Assembly (NCBI RefSeq): GCF_963422545.1
Contig: NZ_OY730232.1
Span: 124,001-188,000, forward strand
DNA length: 64,000 nucleotides
Direction of reading: 5' to 3'
From: an uncultured Flavobacterium sp.
GTDB taxonomy: Bacteria; Bacteroidota; Bacteroidia; Flavobacteriales; Flavobacteriaceae
Part shown: positions 7,928-17,600 of the stretch, piece after piece
How the letters are laid out: each line of letters opens with the position of its first letter
Numbering within the stretch: position 1 is the stretch's first letter
Program-made: the position numbers and the translations under genes
The notes under the pieces: generated by a model
Databases searched by the model: none
What the model saw: only the letters and a program-made list of their open reading frames with translations
Told to the model about the DNA's origin: nothing

Positions 7928-10834
7928 TCAACGTAAGCAGCTTTTCAAAATACTTACCGGATGCTGTGCTTCTCTACTCGTTCCGTCATAAATTTGATGG
8001 CGACAGCTTGTTCCTGCTGCGGCGATTTTTACATTTTCGGCAGTATTGCGTACTTTTGGGAACAGAGTATCTTCTCCCATTTGCATACTTACCTGATAAT
8101 GTTCTTTTTCGTAACCAAATGATCCCGCCATTCCACAACAACCCGAATTGTAAATTGTAACGACATTATTGGTCGGTAAATTCAGCATGGCGAAAGTCGC
8201 TTCAACAGAACTCAAAGATTTCTGATGGCAATGTCCGTGAATCTTAATTTCTTTCTTTTCTTCAGAGAATGAATCCGGTTTTATTTTTCCATCTACGATC
8301 TCTCTTTTAAAGAATTCTTCGATCGTAAAGGCATTTTGCGCTACTTTTTCAGCAGTTTCTTTATCATCTGCTAAGCGTAAATATTCGTCTCTAAAAGTTA
8401 AAATTGCCGAAGGTTCGATGCCTATTAATGGCGCTTTCGCAGAAATTAAATTCTTGAAGATGTTGACATTGATATTCGCAATTTTCTTCGCTTCTTCCAG
8501 AAACCCTTTTGACAAATAGGTTCTTCCGCTTTCTTCGTGATCGACAACCAGAACCTCATAACCTAATTTCGTCAATAATTCAAAAGCATCAATTCCGATA
8601 TTTACATCATAATAATTCGTGAATTCGTCATTAAACAAATACACTTGTCCGTTTGGGAAATTATTATTTTGCGGTTTATGATTTTCATACCATTTCTTGA
8701 AAGTCTTTTTCGCCAAAAGCGGAACTTGTCTTTCAGGCGCAATTCCCATGCTTTTTTTAACGAAAGATTGATTCGAAATAAAATTGGTGATCGACGGAAA
8801 CAAACTTCCCATTTTATTCAGTTTTGCATTGTATGCAAAAATCTTATTTCGAGTCGAGAATCCATTTGCTTTTTGGTATTGGTATAAGAACTCTGCTTTT
8901 AAGGTTGCGACGTCCACATTACTCGGACATTCGCTGGCGCAGGCTTTACAGCTCACACACAACTCAAAAACTTCATATAATTCTTTCTGGTCAAATTTAT
9001 TTTCTTTCTCAGAATACGTCAAATATTCACGTAACGCATTGGCTCTTGCACGCGTCGTTTCTTTTTCATTTTTGGTTGCACGATAACTCGGACACATTGT
9101 TCCTCCTGCCGATGGCAGTTTTCTACAATCTCCTGATCCGTTGCATTTTTCGGCAGCACGCAAAATCCCTAAACTGTCTGAGAAATCCTGAAACGTTTTA
9201 ATATCCGGTTCTACTCTTCCCGAAACCACACGATGATTTTCGTCCATTTTCAAGGCATTGACAATCTTCCCGATATTTAAAACCGAATTCGGGTCAAACG
9301 ATAATTTGATCCTTTTCAGCAATTCATAATTCGTTTCGCCAATCATGTACGGAATAAACTCTCCGCGCACAATTCCGTCGCCGTGTTCACCACTTAGCGA
9401 ACCTCTGTATTTTTTAACCAAATGAGCCACTTCGGTCGCAATGGTTCTAAATAATTTTAAGTCTGATGTTTTCTTCAAATTCAAAACCGGACGCAAATGC
9501 AGTTCTCCCGCACCCGCATGCGCATAATAAATCGCTTCCTGTCCGTGACGCAGCATCATTGCCGAAAACTCTGCAATATAAGCTGGTAAATCGCTTAATT
9601 CAACCGCCGTATCCTCAATAGAATCAGCTGCTTTATTATCTCCAACAATACTTCCTAAAAGTCCAAGACCGGCTTTTCTAAGTTCAATTACCTTTTCAAT
9701 ATCGTCACCATAAATTTTTACAAGAGCATAACCAAAATTATGTTTTTCCAAATCGGCAATTAAAGCATTCGCCTGATTTTCGGCATCTTCAGCATTGTGC
9801 GAAGCCACCTCAAACATCATAATCGCTTTAGGTTCACCAACCAAAAAGAATCTGTTTTTAGATTGCTCACGATTCGTTTTTGTACAATCCAGAATCGTAT
9901 CGTCGATCATTTCGCAAGTATACAAATGATGTTTCATTGCCACCACAACAGATTCCAGCGATTCCTGAATGCTATGATAATGCGCCACAACCATAATATT
10001 ATTGGCAGGCGGCAAATCATCGACTTTTAAAGTAATTTCAGTTGTAAAAGCAAGAGTTCCTTCGCTTCCGCAAAGTAATTTTCCGAGGTTTATGGTTGGT
10101 TCCGTTCCTCCAAACAAATCCGATTTCAACAAAATATCAACGGCATAACCTGTATTTCTTCTATGAATTTCAGGTTTCGGAAACTCTTTTATAATTTCTT
10201 CCTGTGTTGCCTTTACCGAAAGTTCGTCGTAAAGGCTTTTATATATTTTATTTTCTAAAGAATCACCTTTGGTTTTCTCGATAAATTCAGCCGAAGTCAG
10301 TTCCTTAAAAACCACTTCAGATCCATCGCTCAAAAGCCCTTTTATCTCTACAATTTTATCGCGCGTTACACCATAACGAATCGAAGTCGTTCCCGAAGAA
10401 TTATTCCCCACCATTCCGCCAATCATACAGCGGTTTGAAGTCGAAGTATTCGGGCCGAAAAATACGCCGTGAGGTTTCAGGAATAAATTCAGTTCATCGC
10501 GAATCACGCCAGGTTGAACCGTAACTGTTTTTTTAATTGGGTCAAAATTCAGAATCTTGGTAAAATTCTTCGAAACATCGATCACAATTCCGTCACCAAC
10601 CGTTTGTCCCGCCAGTGAAGTTCCTGCAGTTCTAGGCGTAATCGAAATATGATGTTTCCCTGCAAACTTAATTAGTTTACTAATATCGGCTATCGTTTTA
10701 GGCACCGCAACTGCTTTTGGTCTAATTCGATACACCGAAGCATCCGTAGAATAAAGCGTTTTATGAAGATCGTCGTATAAAAGTGTTCCTTCTAAGGATT
10801 CTGATAATTGCTGTAACTCTTTAACTATTGACAT
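7928..10834 (-). CDS. FAD-linked oxidase / Fe-S oxidoreductase fusion (YdiJ/D-lactate dehydrogenase type)
   Basis: A 968-residue fusion enzyme. The N-terminal 270 residues are a VAO-type FAD-binding domain (PRTAGTSLAGQTVGDGIVID near residue 60, GNNSSGTTSIRYG near 140). A FAD-oxidase C-terminal domain follows to about residue 530 (SGEHGDGIVRGEF). Next is a ferredoxin-like segment with CVSCKACASECP near residue 630 and the CNGSGDCRK segment near 565. A CCG-type heterodisulfide-reductase domain ends the protein (HGHCHQKSL and GCCGMAGSFG). This architecture is that of E. coli YdiJ (about 1018 residues) and of membrane-associated quinone-linked D-2-hydroxyacid dehydrogenases. Likely substrates are D-lactate or D-2-hydroxyglutarate, with electrons passed through Fe-S clusters to quinone; the exact substrate is not decidable. 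It is monocistronic. Confidence 0.9.
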   Translation of the reverse strand: MSIVKELQQLSESLEGTLLYDDLHKTLYSTDASVYRIRPKAVAVPKTIADISKLIKFAGKHHISITPRTAGTSLAGQTVGDGIVIDVSKNFTKILNFDPIKKTVTVQPGVIRDELNLFLKPHGVFFGPNTSTSNRCMIGGMVGNNSSGTTSIRYGVTRDKIVEIKGLLSDGSEVVFKELTSAEFIEKTKGDSLENKIYKSLYDELSVKATQEEIIKEFPKPEIHRRNTGYAVDILLKSDLFGGTEPTINLGKLLCGSEGTLAFTTEITLKVDDLPPANNIMVVAHYHSIQESLESVVVAMKHHLYTCEMIDDTILDCTKTNREQSKNRFFLVGEPKAIMMFEVASHNAEDAENQANALIADLEKHNFGYALVKIYGDDIEKVIELRKAGLGLLGSIVGDNKAADSIEDTAVELSDLPAYIAEFSAMMLRHGQEAIYYAHAGAGELHLRPVLNLKKTSDLKLFRTIATEVAHLVKKYRGSLSGEHGDGIVRGEFIPYMIGETNYELLKRIKLSFDPNSVLNIGKIVNALKMDENHRVVSGRVEPDIKTFQDFSDSLGILRAAEKCNGSGDCRKLPSAGGTMCPSYRATKNEKETTRARANALREYLTYSEKENKFDQKELYEVFELCVSCKACASECPSNVDVATLKAEFLYQYQKANGFSTRNKIFAYNAKLNKMGSLFPSITNFISNQSFVKKSMGIAPERQVPLLAKKTFKKWYENHKPQNNNFPNGQVYLFNDEFTNYYDVNIGIDAFELLTKLGYEVLVVDHEESGRTYLSKGFLEEAKKIANINVNIFKNLISAKAPLIGIEPSAILTFRDEYLRLADDKETAEKVAQNAFTIEEFFKREIVDGKIKPDSFSEEKKEIKIHGHCHQKSLSSVEATFAMLNLPTNNVVTIYNSGCCGMAGSFGYEKEHYQVSMQMGEDTLFPKVRNTAENVKIAAAGTSCRHQIYDGTSREAQHPVSILKSCLR

Positions 10835-11061
10835 TATAACTTAATTTATGACCTAAAACGGATTCAGTGAATTACAAAAATAGGTTTTTTTGAGGTTCTG
10901 AGATACTGAGATACTAAGGTTCTAAGTTTTTTTCTTTGATTGTGTCTTTTTGAATTGGAATTTAGATTTTTTTTATCGGAATTTCACCTCAATTGTCACC
11001 CTGAGCGAAGTCGAAGGCTTATGAAACTTAAACTCGAACAAGCAAAAATTGGAATTTTAAT

Positions 11062-11150
11062 TTGAAGCTATTCCTGCTGTCCTTCCAATCTTTTGTGCCG
11101 AACCCTGGCACAAAAGGATTTTCCCTCCCATCAGGGCTAGGGCTTTTGGT
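11062..11150 (-). ncRNA. Second Flavo-1-like RNA element
   Basis: Read on the minus strand it has the same order of blocks as the 3944 copy: CCCTAGCCCTGATGG, AAATCCTTTTGTGCC, hairpin loop, GGCACAAAAGATTGGAAGG, ACAGCAGGAATAGCT. The stem is longer here (CTTTTGTGCC/GGCACAAAAG). It lies about 230 bp upstream of the start of the FAD/Fe-S dehydrogenase gene and in the same orientation. Confidence 0.55.
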
Positions 11151-11198
11151 TTTATAAGAAGATTTTATATTATTTTAATTTTTTTCTTTGCTCTTTGC

Positions 11199-11299
11199 TC
11201 TGCGAAGTCTCCCGACTTCGTAGCGACAACGATGATCAAACAAATTCAAAAAACATCTAGATTATTGGAACGGGCACGAAGTCGGGAGACTTCGCACAG
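11199..11299. repeat. Large inverted repeat, each arm itself palindromic
   Basis: GCGAAGTCTCCCGACTTCGT (11202-11221) is the exact reverse complement of 11276-11295. Within each arm CGAAGTC and GACTTCG also pair around TCCC. A pair of hairpin units in opposite orientation about 55 bp apart is the layout of REP doublets. It lies downstream of the candidate immunity gene (stop at 11325). Confidence 0.7.
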
Positions 11300-11324
11300 C
11301 AGGGTATATCCTAAGTACCCTCAA

Positions 11325-11864
11325 TCATTTCTTACTTTTTTTGATAATTCGACCAAACTCTGTTGGAATTTCTAAAGTTGCTGATTCATTTTTTAACTTA
11401 TTACCATTTACGGTCATTTTATAAATACTATTATCAATGTAATACTTTCTGCCTAATGTAAAAACATAAAGAGTAGTATCTCGTTTACTTTCAATATTTG
11501 TTATCTTATATTCCAAACTATCATCAATAATTAACCTTATATCGTAATTAATTTTTCCTTTGTAAATAATATAAGGAGATATATAAAGTTGCTCATTATA
11601 AGTTGAAGTTTTAACTTGCCTATTATTCTTATCATATTTTGGCAAACAATTACTATTTATATCAAAATCAGAACTACTATCAATTAATTCTTTAAAATTT
11701 GATTTTTTTACATACTTCTCTAAAATAACTTTTTTTGGACAAATTGATGACTTCCATTTTTTTAGGTAAATTCCTTGAAATGAATAATCCTCGTTGAAGT
11801 ACTCATTGCAACTTGTTACCAAAAAACATAAACATATTAAACTAAAACATTTCAATGTATCCAT
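11325..11864 (-). CDS. Lipoprotein, candidate immunity protein for the Hcp-linked effector
   Basis: A 179-residue predicted lipoprotein. The N-terminus has a short charged region, a hydrophobic core (SLICLCFLVTSC) and lipobox Cys near residue 19, so the mature protein would be membrane-anchored and face the periplasm or outside. The rest is rich in Lys, Tyr and beta-prone segments, with no family I recognise. Its start (11864) lies 23 bp inside the 3' end of the Hcp-fusion gene, so the two are co-transcribed and probably translationally coupled. A lipoprotein overlapping an effector gene is the usual layout of an effector/immunity pair. Immunity is therefore inferred from position and localisation, not from homology. 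Confidence 0.72.
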   Translation of the reverse strand: MDTLKCFSLICLCFLVTSCNEYFNEDYSFQGIYLKKWKSSICPKKVILEKYVKKSNFKELIDSSSDFDINSNCLPKYDKNNRQVKTSTYNEQLYISPYIIYKGKINYDIRLIIDDSLEYKITNIESKRDTTLYVFTLGRKYYIDNSIYKMTVNGNKLKNESATLEIPTEFGRIIKKSKK

Positions 11865-13518
11865 AATAATTTGATTTAAATGATTCTATGCTAATCCGCT
11901 CGTTTTTATAAATTAAAGTTTTTGTAGATTTTGCTGGAAGTCCTGATTCATCAATTTGATTAACTGGATCATAACCCCAAGTATAAATTCTAAAACCGAC
12001 AAATTTACTATCTCCTATGTCAATAAAATTTAATCCCCCTTCATAAACAACCCAATGTGCATTTTCTGTTAAATCTTTTACATTATAACTAACTTTATCT
12101 TCAATCATACCGCTATCAATCATCATTAAGATTGTATGTCCTTGTTTATATTTTCGATCAATAATTTTAAGATGCATAATATCAATATCACCCAAAGCGT
12201 CGTTTAATTTTCCAGATATTCCCTTTTTATTAGCAATTTGGAGCAAACCTAAATCAATTGCTTCTGCATGAGTAAATCCTGCCACTTCTTTACACATTCT
12301 GGTAAGCATTTCGGGCCAATTTACTGCTTTTAACATGTCGACATCACCGTTCTCGAAACCATTGTAAACAAATTGGCTGTTTAAACTTTCTTTACTTCGT
12401 GTCGTCGCCAGTACAATCCAGTCTATAGCACTCATATCCATTGCAATATAATTAAGGTCTGTGATTTTCGTTTCATACATGCCTAAAGCTTTATCATGAG
12501 GCTTTATTATATAACTGCCTATTGTATGTTCTCCAGTTCTAAAAAGTTCTTTTGCCAATTTTTCATAAGCTTTCGAATCTCGTTTAATCATAGCGTAATA
12601 GAGTGCTGCCATTCCGCAAAGGGAACTATATCCTTGATCAATTTTCCAAGGGTCTTTAACACGGCTATTAATTTGATTATGAACTATCATCCTATCAAAC
12701 CATCTAAACCTGTTATGTTTCCAAACTTTAAGTTCACCTTCATTTTCAACATCTTTTATGTAGGCACGTAAATATACAAAACGCCCGCACATGTCTTTTT
12801 CATTAAGAGTAAACTTTAGTGTGTCGCCAGTTACAGAGAGTTTGTTTTCAATCCATTTATTCTGTGACAAACTATGGTATTTATACATCCAGTTTATTAC
12901 AGACAAATCTGTTGGAGTTTCCTGAGTATAGTCAATAACTTTAAATTCATAAGTTTTGCCAAACAACATTCCTTGCTGTTGATTTGTTCCCGAACCATCA
13001 TTGGCAGAACCAAAATCTAAAGAAATTGTAAGTTGAATTATTTTTACCTGAGTTTCTTTCTTTTCTTCTGCTGGCAAATAATAAATAGGCTGAGCAGGAG
13101 GAATCCAAGATTTCTGCCAATGCTTTACCAAATCATGCGGAGTACCATAATTTTGAATAGCAGGCGAAATGGTTAAAATAGTCCTCATATTCTCTGTTCC
13201 GTCACTATAAAACACTTCCGAAAGTTCTATCAAATAGGCATCATTAAATTTATATTTTCTAATAGGGATATCTTCTTCGCCTTTACTATAAAAATGTACT
13301 TCCCCTTTTTCCATTCTATCCGTCCGTTTATCTACTTTTTTGATCATATTGTACCAAAAAACCTCATCGCTTTCTTCTGACACAAAGCTCAAAGTAATAA
13401 GCCCTCCTTCGATATTACTGGTAGGAGATCCATCGTATCTTGTATACCTATAATAATTAGTATCTATCGATAATAACTCTCGTTCTTCTCCTAAAATAAA
13501 TAATTTAGCTGATGTCAT
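11842..13518 (-). CDS. Hcp (TssD)-fused effector with C39/papain-like cysteine protease domain
   Basis: 558 residues in three parts. Residues 1-135 match the Bacteroidota Hcp/TssD tube protein: SAKLFILGEERELLSID at the start, SNIEGGLITLSF near 34-45, then YLIELSEVFYSDGTENMRT. Residues 158-275 look like an Ig-like or beta-sandwich linker. Residues 280-520 carry a cysteine-peptidase pattern: GYSSLCGMAALYYAMI with Cys301 at a helix start, AHWVVYEGG with His488, and Asp517 in a following strand. This suggests a type VI secretion 'evolved Hcp' whose C-terminus is delivered as a toxin, perhaps an amidase or protease. Its overlapping downstream partner is a lipoprotein. No other T6SS structural genes are present in the window. 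The Hcp call is firm; the peptidase fold is inferred from residue pattern. Confidence 0.8.
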   Translation of the reverse strand: MTSAKLFILGEERELLSIDTNYYRYTRYDGSPTSNIEGGLITLSFVSEESDEVFWYNMIKKVDKRTDRMEKGEVHFYSKGEEDIPIRKYKFNDAYLIELSEVFYSDGTENMRTILTISPAIQNYGTPHDLVKHWQKSWIPPAQPIYYLPAEEKKETQVKIIQLTISLDFGSANDGSGTNQQQGMLFGKTYEFKVIDYTQETPTDLSVINWMYKYHSLSQNKWIENKLSVTGDTLKFTLNEKDMCGRFVYLRAYIKDVENEGELKVWKHNRFRWFDRMIVHNQINSRVKDPWKIDQGYSSLCGMAALYYAMIKRDSKAYEKLAKELFRTGEHTIGSYIIKPHDKALGMYETKITDLNYIAMDMSAIDWIVLATTRSKESLNSQFVYNGFENGDVDMLKAVNWPEMLTRMCKEVAGFTHAEAIDLGLLQIANKKGISGKLNDALGDIDIMHLKIIDRKYKQGHTILMMIDSGMIEDKVSYNVKDLTENAHWVVYEGGLNFIDIGDSKFVGFRIYTWGYDPVNQIDESGLPAKSTKTLIYKNERISIESFKSNYYGYIEMF

Positions 13519-13629
13519 AATTTCTACTTTATTATTACATTATCACAATCCACTAAATATATCAAGGAAAATCATTTTGCAAAAAGACCAAGACGTCATT
13601 AAAATATCAAAATAGGACAATTTTTATAT

Positions 13630-13659
13630 TGTTGTCTTATTAAAAAAATAAGACAACAA
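13630..13659. other. Strong hairpin between effector and DeoR genes
   Basis: TGTTGTCTTATT (13630-13641) pairs with AATAAGACAACA (13648-13659). A T-rich tail follows only on the plus side. It sits just downstream of the DeoR gene stop and about 110 bp upstream of the effector start, so it may terminate DeoR read-through or act in the effector leader. Confidence 0.55.
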
Positions 13660-13723
13660 CATTTTTTCAGAAAGAGATAATGTAAAAAATAGAGTTTAAA
13701 AACCGCAAAATAACGCAGCCTAA

Positions 13724-14473
13724 TCAATAAACCCTTGCCCCAGCCTCCACAAAACTTTTCATTCTGGAACTTTTTGGGTTTAGCTCCGTCACTATTGCAT
13801 CTATTTTGTCGAGACCACAAACCTGATGTGGCATTTTGCCATTTATTTTATCTGAGGTTGCCAGAACAATAACTTTGTCTGAGGCATTAATCATTTCTTT
13901 TTTAATGATCGAAACCTCATATCCCATTTCGGTAAGTCCCTGATTGACGTCTAAACTGCTTACGCCTAGAAAGCAAACATCAGCTCTGATTTTAGACAAA
14001 ACCTGAACCACGTCGATGCCAACAGTTACCATAGCTTTTTTCTGCAATTTGCCTCCAATAAAAATCAATTCGATATTAGGATGTTGCGATAACTGCATGG
14101 CAATAGGCAAACTATACGTATATATTGTAGCCGAAAAATCTATTGGAATGAGTTTGCAAAAAGACAAATTGGTCGTTCCTCCGGTCATTATAATTACTTG
14201 TCCTTCGCTTAAAAACGACAACGCTTTTTGTCCTACTATTATCTTTTTGTCTTCATTAATAATGGTAATATCAAATACATTATTTGATTTTTCTTTTACA
14301 GGAAAAGCTGCACCATATACTTTATTGATGAGTCCTTTGTTGTGCAATTCATTAAAATCCCTACGTATAGTATCCTCAGAGATGTTTAACTCTAAAGCAA
14401 GATCAGTGGTATTTATTTTTTCGACATTCTTAAATTTATCCATGATAAATTGATGTCTTTCTTTTTTAAGCAT
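13724..14473 (-). CDS. DeoR/GlpR-family transcriptional regulator
   Basis: A 249-residue repressor-type regulator. The N-terminal 55 residues form the DeoR winged helix (KKERHQFIMDKF, then LALELNISEDTIRRDFNEL as the recognition helix). Residues 75-235 are the DeoRC sensor domain, which resembles sugar-phosphate isomerases and binds phosphorylated sugars (IIMTGGTTNLSF, then IFIGGKL, then CFLGVSSLD). It is divergent from the SusC gene, and three TGCA-N6-TGCA palindromes fill the shared spacer. I infer that it represses the peptidoglycan-recycling operon and probably its own gene, with a MurNAc- or GlcNAc-derived sugar phosphate as inducer. E. coli uses an RpiR-type protein (MurR) for murQ, so this would be a different control solution. 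Confidence 0.92.
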   Translation of the reverse strand: MLKKERHQFIMDKFKNVEKINTTDLALELNISEDTIRRDFNELHNKGLINKVYGAAFPVKEKSNNVFDITIINEDKKIIVGQKALSFLSEGQVIIMTGGTTNLSFCKLIPIDFSATIYTYSLPIAMQLSQHPNIELIFIGGKLQKKAMVTVGIDVVQVLSKIRADVCFLGVSSLDVNQGLTEMGYEVSIIKKEMINASDKVIVLATSDKINGKMPHQVCGLDKIDAIVTELNPKSSRMKSFVEAGARVY

Positions 14474-14502
14474 TTTAATTTTTTAACAAATATAAAATAT
14501 AA

Positions 14503-14639
14503 TGCATTATTATGCACGATTTAAGAAATAATTATTTCAAAACATCTACATAAAGCTCTTGACAACTTTCCAGCATAAAAAATAATGCATTTTTATGCAT
14601 TTTATTACACTATAAATAAAAATATTGCATAATAATTCA
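14503..14639. promoter_or_regulatory. Three operator-like palindromes in the DeoR/SusC spacer
   Basis: TGCATTATTATGCA (14503-14516), TGCATTTTTATGCA (14586-14599) and TGCATAATAATTCA (14626-14639) share the form TGCA-N6-TGCA, with one mismatch in the third. The first lies 30 bp from the DeoR start, the third about 55 bp from the SusC start and just upstream of a TAnnTTTA box (14658-14665). This fits autoregulation plus repression of the SusC operon with looping between sites. The binding protein is inferred. Confidence 0.65.
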
Positions 14640-14693
14640 TTTATTAAAATTAATTCCTATATTTAGGTTTTCTAACCAAACAAATATTTTAAA

Positions 14694-17600
14694 ATGAAAA
14701 AACTATTATTTATTTTATTTGGAATTATTTTGTTTGCACAGCCCGTTCTTGCGCAAACAAAAACCGTAACCGGTACAATTACGAGTAGTACTGACGGACT
14801 TTCTCTACCAGGAGTATCCGTTTTGATCGAAGGAACCTCTAAAAGTACTGTAACAGATTTAGACGGAAAATTTAGCATAGCCGTAAACGAAGGCGAAACG
14901 CTCGCTTTTACTTTTGTTGGGTTTGCTACAAAAAAAGTAAAAATTACATCCGGCACCAACTCCATTAATCTTAAAATGACCGAAGAACTCAACACGCTTT
15001 CTGAAGTTGTTGTTCTGGGTTCTACGGTACGCGCAACACGTAAAGAACTCGGAAATGCCGTAACAAGCTTAAAAGGTGAAGATTTGGTTAAAGCACAACC
15101 CGGAAGTCTTTCGACAGCTTTACAAGGAAAAATTGCCGGAGCACAGGTTTCCCAAAACTCAGGAGATCCTGCGGGAGGTTTCAGCATCAAACTTAGAGGA
15201 ACTTCATCTATTTTAGGTTCTTCAGATCCATTATATGTTATTGACGGTGTGGTTTTAAACAATGCCACTACCAATGTAACCAACCTGAATGTAACAAGCG
15301 GAAACTCTAATATGCAAATTGGTCAAAACAGATCATCAGATATTAACCCAAACGATATACAAAGCGTGGAGGTTTTGAACGGAGGTGCTGCCGCAGCAAT
15401 CTACGGATCAAGAGCTGCCAATGGTGTGGTTTTAATTACTACTAAAAAAGGCGTAGCAGGCGAAACGAGATATACTTTTTCGACCAGCGTAACTTCAAAC
15501 CAAATCCGAAAAAAACTGGACATGAATATGTCTGACAAGCAATTTGTGAGCACTTCTCCGGCATTATTCCCTATTCAAGGAAATCCTGCGAGTCCAACTA
15601 CAGTAACAGTTTTAGGCCGAAATCTTGAAACCAGAACTACTGATGTAAAACGCTACGATTATCAGGATGATATTTTTGGTACAGGCGTTGGAACTGACAC
15701 TTACTTTTCGCTACAAGGCGGAGACGATAAAACCAAATATTTTGCTTCTCTTGGTTATTTGGTAAACGAAGGAATTGTAAAAAATACTGATTTTAAAAGA
15801 GCCGGCGCTAAAGTAAGATTGAAACATGACTTTAATTCTAAAATGTCTGCTACGGTAGGATTAAACTACGTGAATTCAAGTTCTAATGAAAAACCGGACG
15901 GAAACGTTTTCTGGAGTCCGATAAATGCGATAAACATTACCAATAATATTTATGACATTAACCGAAGAGATGTTAATGGCAATTTAATGGCCGTTGACCC
16001 AAACAGAGTTAATCCGCTTTCGATTATTGAGACTTTTAAAATCAAACAAAATACTGATCGTATTATTGCAGATTTGCAATTAAATTATAATCCTTTTAAA
16101 AATTTTAATGCCGATTTGATTTTTGGTATCGATAATTACAATCAAAGAGGAAATGTATTTATTCCGAGATATCCTTATGTGGTTAATCCTTCGTATTACA
16201 ACGATGGTTATGTTTCTGAAGCTACCAACAGAGTCGTACAATTTAATAACGATCTGAATTTAAGATACCTTTGGAACATCAACGATAAATGGAAAGCAAC
16301 TACTTACGGAGGTTACAATGTGCAAACTTACCGCGACAATTTTGTAGCTATTGAAGGCCGTAACTTAAAACCGTTTATTGAAACTATAAATGCTTTTAAT
16401 ACCCTGATTCCGGGTTCGCCAAGTTCCAGCCAGTCCAAATACAATTTATGGGGTTATTACCTTCAGGAAACCGTTGGTTACAAAGACAAACTTTACCTGA
16501 CAATTGCCGGAAGACAAGATGCATCGACTATTTTCTCAAGCGATAACAGATCTCAGTTTTATCCAAAAGCAAGTGCCAGTTATGTACTTTCTGATGAAAA
16601 ATTCATGCAAGGTATTCATGATGCTGTAAGCTCTGTACGTTTTAGAGCATCCTGGGGAAAATCAGGAAGTTTAACCGCCATTAAACCTTATGCCCGCTTT
16701 ACCAATTATTCGACCGGAACGCTCTTAGGAAACAGTACTTTTACTATTGAAGGATTCAAACAAGGAAACCTGGACCTAAAACCGGAACAAAGTGTTACTT
16801 ATGAACTTGGGGGTGATTTTGGTTTTATAAAAGATCGTCTGAATTTATCTTTCAGTTATTACAATGCCGATATTGATGATTTGTTATTACCGGTTCAATT
16901 AGCAGCTTCTGAAGGAGCTACCAATACCATTAAAAACATTGGAAAAATGAACAATAAAGGGTATGAAATAAACCTAAAATATGATCTTATCAAAAAAGAG
17001 AATTTACATCTTGACGTCTTTGTAAACTACAGCAGTAACAGAAATAAAGTAACAGGATTACCGCAACAACGTTTTAAACTAGACAGTAATTTAGCCGGAG
17101 CACCTGTTTTTGTAGAAATGGATAAACCTATTGGAATTTTCTACGGTACTTACTTTGCCAGAAATGCAGACGGTAGTTTATTATTAACGCCTAGTGGTTA
17201 TCCTCAAACTGAAAAAGGCGATGTGACTACGGGAGCACCACAAAGAGATGCTTCAGGACAGCCAACAGGAACTATTTTGAACAAACAAATTGGTAACCCA
17301 AATCCGGATTATATCATTGCATTTGGTACCAACTTAAATTACAAAAAATTTGGATTATCAATATTATTTGACGGTGTTCACGGCGTAGATGTTTTTGATG
17401 CCGATTACAGAACCAGACAAGGTGTGGGATCAGGAACAATAGTAACCAAGGAGCTTAACGGAGAATTACCTCGAGGCTATATCTGGTCTATTTATAATAT
17501 TGAAGAATTTAGAGTTGTTGACGGAAGTTATCTAAAATTAAGAGAAGTTTCTTTAAACTATTCTTTTGGAAAATTAAATAACTTCTTCGATGATTTAACA

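Noticed and set aside
8645..9201. Plus-strand frames of 80-125 residues inside the FAD/Fe-S gene
   Set aside because: Antisense shadows of a long, well-conserved gene.
13599..13820. 73-residue minus-strand frame
   Set aside because: Overlaps the DeoR gene end and the hairpin; Cys-rich random composition.
14672..15283. 203-residue minus-strand frame
   Set aside because: Shadow of the SusC signal peptide and carboxypeptidase-like domain, with low-complexity Ser/Val/Thr composition.
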